From Streptomyces sp. NBC_00557 (GTDB lineage: Bacteria > Actinomycetota > Actinomycetes > Streptomycetales > Streptomycetaceae), in the NCBI RefSeq assembly GCF_036345995.1, contig NZ_CP107796.1, positions 5,146,001 through 5,210,000 on the forward strand: 64,000 nucleotides of DNA. Direction: 5' to 3'. The translations under genes and the position numbers were made by a program. Shown here one piece after another: positions 60,788 to 64,000 of this stretch (its first letter is position 1; the number at the start of each line of letters is the position of its first letter). Below the pieces are notes generated by a model. The model worked only from the letters and a program-made list of their open reading frames with translations. It ran no database searches and was not told the origin of the DNA.

Positions 60788-61528
60788 TCAGGACGGGGCC
60801 AGGACGCAGAACTCGTGGCCCTCCGGGTCGGTCAGGCAGGTCCAGGGGACGTCGCCCTGGCCGAGGTCGAGGTCGGCGGCGCCGAGGGTGCGTAGCCGGG
60901 TCACCTCTGCCTCCTGGTCGTCACCGGGGTACGGGAGCAGGTCGAGGTGGACGCGGTCCGGTGCGGTCTTCGTGCCGGGCGTGCGGAGGAACTCCAGGTA
61001 CGGGCCGACGCCCTTGGCGTTGCGCAGTACGGCACGGTCGTCGGTCGCCTCGTGCAGCGTCCAGTCGATCGCGTCGCCCCAGAACCGGGCCATGGCCTGT
61101 GGATCCGCGCAGTCGACCACCACCGCGGCGATCGGCCCGGTGTCCCGGTAGACCTCCCGGGGCTCCAGCACGCAGAACTCGTTGCCCTCCGGGTCGGCGA
61201 GGACCGTCCACGGCACCGTGCCCTGACCGACGTCGGCGGGCGTCGCGCCGAGGTACTGGAGGCGTGCGACCAGCTCCGCCTGGTGGGCGGCCGAAGTGGT
61301 GGCGAGGTCGAGGTGCACGCGGTTCTTGGCCGTCGTCTTGGGCTCCGGGACGGGGACGACGTCGACGCAGACGAACACCGGGTCCGGCCAGACGATGCCG
61401 CCGCCGGGCCCGACGTAGGTGGTCACGCCGGGGTGGTAGGCGCTCCAGCCGAGTGCCTCCGCCCAGAACCGGCCGACCGCCGCGGCGTCGAGGGCCTTGA
61501 TGTTCACCATCACAGGTCGCAGTGGCAT
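60788..61528 (-). CDS. Double VOC (glyoxalase-fold) protein
   Basis: 246 aa with two tandem VOC modules. First about 1-120: VMVNIKALDAAAVGRFWAEA, VHLDLATTSAAHQAELVARL, DPEGNEFCVLEP. Second about 128-246: VVVDCADPQAMARFWGDAID, VHLDLLPYPGDDQEAEVTRL, DPEGHEFCVLAP. The conserved H and E positions could bind a metal. Members act in resistance, dioxygenase or isomerase roles, none assignable here. ATG 61528 follows AGGA. Confidence 0.85.
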   Translation of the reverse strand: MPLRPVMVNIKALDAAAVGRFWAEALGWSAYHPGVTTYVGPGGGIVWPDPVFVCVDVVPVPEPKTTAKNRVHLDLATTSAAHQAELVARLQYLGATPADVGQGTVPWTVLADPEGNEFCVLEPREVYRDTGPIAAVVVDCADPQAMARFWGDAIDWTLHEATDDRAVLRNAKGVGPYLEFLRTPGTKTAPDRVHLDLLPYPGDDQEAEVTRLRTLGAADLDLGQGDVPWTCLTDPEGHEFCVLAPS

Positions 61529-61772
61529 GCCGGTGATCCTATGCACCGACTGGTTTGTCTGCGCCGAGGACGCCGAGGACGCCGAACCCTTGCCGTACGC
61601 GCTCTCCTTCACCTTCGTCCCGTGCTTCCGCACCCAGGACGTGACCGCCGAGCTGACGGTGTTGCCGCCGCCACCGGGGCCGCCGCCCATCATGCCGCCG
61701 CCCACCTGGATGTGTGCGGGCTGTGGTGCGCCTGGGAGGAAGCTGTGAGGTGGTGACAGCGGGCAGGAGGGG

Positions 61773-62141
61773 TCAGGGCAGCAGGCCGGGGAAGTCCTTT
61801 CGCAGCGCGGCCAGTTGGGCGTCGTACCCGGCCTGGTGGTCCGCCGACTCCTTGAGGCTGATGGTGTGGGGTGACAGCGGTCCCTGCTCCAGGAAGGACG
61901 GTACGGACCGGAACACCTCCGCTGCCGCCTTCCAGTGGGCGCCTCCTCGGGCGCGTGCCAGGGCGAGGTCGTCGTACAGGCCCTCTTTGAGGCCCTGCAG
62001 GCGTCTCGGCAGTTCGTCCTTCGGCCTGAACGCGTCGGGGCCGGGCAGCGTGCGGCCCCGTGCGGCGAGGAAGTGCAGGGCGGCCAGTGCGGCGAACAGC
62101 CGTCCGGCACGGCTGTGCGCGCTCTCGTTGTCCTCCGGCAT
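61773..62141 (-). CDS. Hypothetical protein
   Basis: 122 aa from ATG 62141, soluble and helical: RAGRLFAALAALHFLAARGR, ELPRRLQGLKEGLYDDLALA, WKAAAEVFRSVPSFLEQGPL. No Cys, signal or membrane segment. I do not recognise it. It is divergent from the serine hydrolase gene, with about 90 bases between starts. The 244 bases between it and the VOC gene contain no convincing gene. Confidence 0.55.
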   Translation of the reverse strand: MPEDNESAHSRAGRLFAALAALHFLAARGRTLPGPDAFRPKDELPRRLQGLKEGLYDDLALARARGGAHWKAAAEVFRSVPSFLEQGPLSPHTISLKESADHQAGYDAQLAALRKDFPGLLP

Positions 62142-62232
62142 GAACGAAGCATTGCCGTCCACCGGCCCCGCCGAACATCCGGCGCCGGACCGGCAGTACA
62201 ACCATTCGGCCGGTTCCGTGCGTCAACGGGGT

Positions 62233-63156
62233 ATGAATCCCCGGACCTCACGACGTGGCGGCGCGCTCGCCGCCGCCCTCGGCGCCGCGCTGCTCATACC
62301 CACCGTGGCCGCGGCCGCCCCGGCCGCCGCGGCCACGCCCGCCGTCAGCTGTACGTCCGCCAAGGCGGGCCTCGCCGCCAAGCTGCAGAAGGACATCACG
62401 GCCGCCCTGGCGAACCGCAAGAGCACCGTGGCCCTCGGCCTGTACGACCGCAGCACCGCGACCACCTGCACCCTGCGCGCCACCAGCTCCTACGACTCGG
62501 CCAGCACCGTCAAGGTCACGGTGCTCGCGACCCTGCTGTGGGACGCCAAGAAGCACAACCGCTATCTGACCGACCGTGAGGTATCCCTCACCAAGGCCAT
62601 GATCACGAAGTCCGACAACAACGCCACGACCGCGCTGTGGAAGCAGCTCGGCATGACGAAGATCAAGGGCTTCCTCGCCGCCGCCGGGATGACGAAGACC
62701 GTGCCGGGCGCGAACGGCTACTGGGGTCTGACCCAGGAGAACGTCACCGACGAGCAGAAGCTGCTGAAGCTGGTCACCGCCAGGAACAGCGTGCTGAGCG
62801 ACAACTCCCGCGCCTACATCCTGAAGCTGATGGGCCAGGTCATCTCCTCGCAGCGCTGGGGCACCCCGGCCGGCGCGCCGTCCACGGTGTCCGTGCACGT
62901 CAAGAACGGCTGGCTGCAGCGCTCGACGCACGGCTGGCGGGTGCACAGCCTCGGCACCTTCGACGGCGCCGGCCACGACTACATGATCTCGGTGCTCACG
63001 CAGGACAACAGCACCATGGACTACGGCGTCACCACCATCCAGAACGTCGCCAGGGCCATCCACAAGGACCTGGTGCCGACCACCTCCGCGACCGCGGTCT
63101 ACACCCCGACCAGCAAGCCCAGCGAGGCCTTCGTCGCGGTGCCGCCGCAGGGCTGA
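62233..63156 (+). CDS. Secreted class A beta-lactamase/PBP-like serine hydrolase
   Basis: 307 aa. Signal peptide (about 1-34, ending AAAATPA). Penicillin-recognising motifs in order: S-x-x-K in YDSASTVKVTVLATLLW, S-D-N in ITKSDNNATTALW, and K-N-G in VHVKNGWLQRS in place of K-T-G. The E-x-x-L-N loop of true class A beta-lactamases is not evident, so carbapenem or penicillin hydrolysis is doubtful and a transpeptidase- or esterase-like role is possible. ATG 62233 has little ribosome site. Confidence 0.8.
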   Translation: MNPRTSRRGGALAAALGAALLIPTVAAAAPAAAATPAVSCTSAKAGLAAKLQKDITAALANRKSTVALGLYDRSTATTCTLRATSSYDSASTVKVTVLATLLWDAKKHNRYLTDREVSLTKAMITKSDNNATTALWKQLGMTKIKGFLAAAGMTKTVPGANGYWGLTQENVTDEQKLLKLVTARNSVLSDNSRAYILKLMGQVISSQRWGTPAGAPSTVSVHVKNGWLQRSTHGWRVHSLGTFDGAGHDYMISVLTQDNSTMDYGVTTIQNVARAIHKDLVPTTSATAVYTPTSKPSEAFVAVPPQG

Positions 63157-63217
63157 CGAAGAGCGGGTTCACGACGCGGTCTCCCGCCGGACACCCGCCC
63201 GCCCTACGGTGACCGGC

Positions 63218-64000
63218 ATGCGCCTGAGAACCGTACTCGCCACCCTGACCGCCGGCCTGGCGGCGGCCGCCACGCTGACCGCCGCCGGGCCCGCCGGAGC
63301 CGCCGACTCCCCGGCGGGCCAGGCCTGTTCGCCCTCCGTCTCCATCGACCGCTTCTCCGACGCGCTGGACAAGACGGCGTACGACGGCACGTTCGTCGGC
63401 AACTTCTCCGCGCTCGCCGTCGACCGGGACGGGTCGATCGCGGCCCTGGAGGACCGCTCCTCCCTCTTCGGCCTGGATCCGGCGACCCTTCAGCCGAGGT
63501 CCGCCGTCCGCCTCGCCGACGAGAACGGCGCCGACCTCGACTCCGAGGGCCTGGTCGTGGACCGGGACGGCACCCGGCTCGTCACCTCCGAGACCGAGCC
63601 GTCGGTCCGCCGCTACTCCGCCGACGGCAGGATCCTGGACCGGCTCCCCGTCCCCTCCTCGCTCCTCGTCGCCCCGGCCGGCCGCGCCACCGCCAACCAG
63701 ACCTTCGAGGGCCTGACCCTGCTGCCCGGCGGCCGCACCCTGCTGGCCTCCATGGAGGACGCGATCGCGGGCGACTCGACGGGGATCGTCCGCTTCCAGA
63801 CCTGGCGGCGCACCACGGGCGGCCACTTCCGGCTCGCCGCCCAGTACGCCTACCGCACCGACGCCGGGCTCGGCGTCCCCGAGGTCCAGGCCACGCCCGA
63901 CGGCCGCCTCCTCGTCCTGGAACGCGGCTTCACCTCCGGCGTCGGCAACACCGTCCGCCTCTACCTGGCGGACCCCCGCCACGCGACCGACACCGGCGGC
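63218..64000 (+). CDS. Esterase-like phytase-family secreted protein (N-terminal part)
   Basis: At least 261 codons, open at the window end. Signal peptide 1-28 (ending GAADSPA). The mature part shows beta-propeller strands typical of the esterase-like activity of phytase domain: GNFSALAVDRDGSIAALEDR, SEGLVVDRDGTRLVTSETEP, NQTFEGLTLLPGGRTLLASM and GVPEVQATPDGRLLVLERGF. Likely acts outside the cell on phosphate or ester substrates. ATG 63218 was chosen because the signal peptide begins there. Confidence 0.82.
   Translation, partial: MRLRTVLATLTAGLAAAATLTAAGPAGAADSPAGQACSPSVSIDRFSDALDKTAYDGTFVGNFSALAVDRDGSIAALEDRSSLFGLDPATLQPRSAVRLADENGADLDSEGLVVDRDGTRLVTSETEPSVRRYSADGRILDRLPVPSSLLVAPAGRATANQTFEGLTLLPGGRTLLASMEDAIAGDSTGIVRFQTWRRTTGGHFRLAAQYAYRTDAGLGVPEVQATPDGRLLVLERGFTSGVGNTVRLYLADPRHATDTGG

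Noticed and set aside
61497..61748. Plus-strand frame between the VOC gene and the next hypothetical gene
   Set aside because: It overlaps the VOC start on the other strand, has poor codon bias and a poly-Pro artefact from a GGC/GGG run.

Overview
The window is chromosomal DNA from a Streptomyces. Evidence: very high GC with GC-rich third codon positions, GTG/TTG starts, an AdpA gene with an in-frame TTA (bldA-type) codon, a complete desferrioxamine locus (desA-F), CebR, DasR and iron-box type operators, and many secreted polymer-degrading enzymes. From memory, gene order from adpA/ornA through glmS, the hexosaminidase, desA-D and the leucine-degradation genes follows the Streptomyces coelicolor SCO277x-SCO280x region in reverse orientation, with some extra genes. 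This synteny was not checked by a search.

Layout. 1-5.6 kb (minus strand): a partial hypothetical gene, then a tight three-gene unit of an Fe-S RecB/Cas4-type nuclease, an unrecognised 532-aa protein and a Upf1-like SF1 helicase, preceded by a PAP2-type membrane phosphatase. The helicase 3' end is duplicated as a 75-bp direct repeat. 5.8-10.2 kb: histidine phosphatase, an NsdA-like regulator with a small divergent partner, a spermidine-synthase-like protein and a secreted hypothetical. 10.3-14.0 kb: two-component system followed by a CBM2-GH18 chitinase with a DasR-type operator. 14.0-20.3 kb: the cellobiose/cellotriose module bglC-cebG-cebF-cebE with divergent cebR and two CebR boxes. 20.4-22.6 kb: tRNA-His, oligoribonuclease and adpA, the latter carrying an 18-bp tandem duplication in its DNA-binding domain. 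23-27.1 kb: small membrane protein, universal stress protein, GPR1/FUN34/YaaH-like membrane protein, glmS and a small upstream gene. 27.2-32.3 kb: Tat-exported phosphoesterase, DUF4429/SHOCT protein, GH20 hexosaminidase under a DasR-type site, and a LysM-transglycosylase.

32.7-39.8 kb: desA-B-C-D (biosynthesis) and desE-F (ferrioxamine receptor and siderophore-interacting reductase), each transcript headed by a palindromic iron box. 40.0-41.4 kb: a polyprenyl-synthetase-like gene with a translationally coupled, apparently truncated partner. 41.4-47.8 kb: a leucine/isovalerate catabolic operon (carboxylase beta and alpha, HMG-CoA lyase, acyl-CoA dehydrogenase) with a divergent TetR regulator and two copies of one 16-bp palindrome between them. 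47.9-50.0 kb: a second acyl-CoA dehydrogenase and an acyl-CoA thioesterase II. 50.3-51.6 kb: a secreted His/Trp/Asn/Ser low-complexity protein and a putative phosphatase. 51.7-57.8 kb: PucR-type regulator, sodium:solute symporter, agmatinase-family ureohydrolase and a coupled ThDP enzyme, a likely guanidino-compound uptake and degradation unit. 57.8-64 kb: small secreted protein, two coupled membrane-anchored HTH proteins (one with a peptidoglycan-binding domain, one DUF2690-like), double VOC protein, a class A beta-lactamase-like serine hydrolase and the start of an esterase-like phytase-family protein.

The common themes are chitin/GlcNAc and cellulose use (chitinase, hexosaminidase, glmS, ceb genes), iron acquisition, branched-chain acyl-CoA oxidation and developmental control (adpA, ornA, NsdA-like). 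The strongest candidate for an undescribed system is the split Dna2/TM0106-like nuclease-helicase operon; the strongest strain-specific oddity is the adpA duplication.
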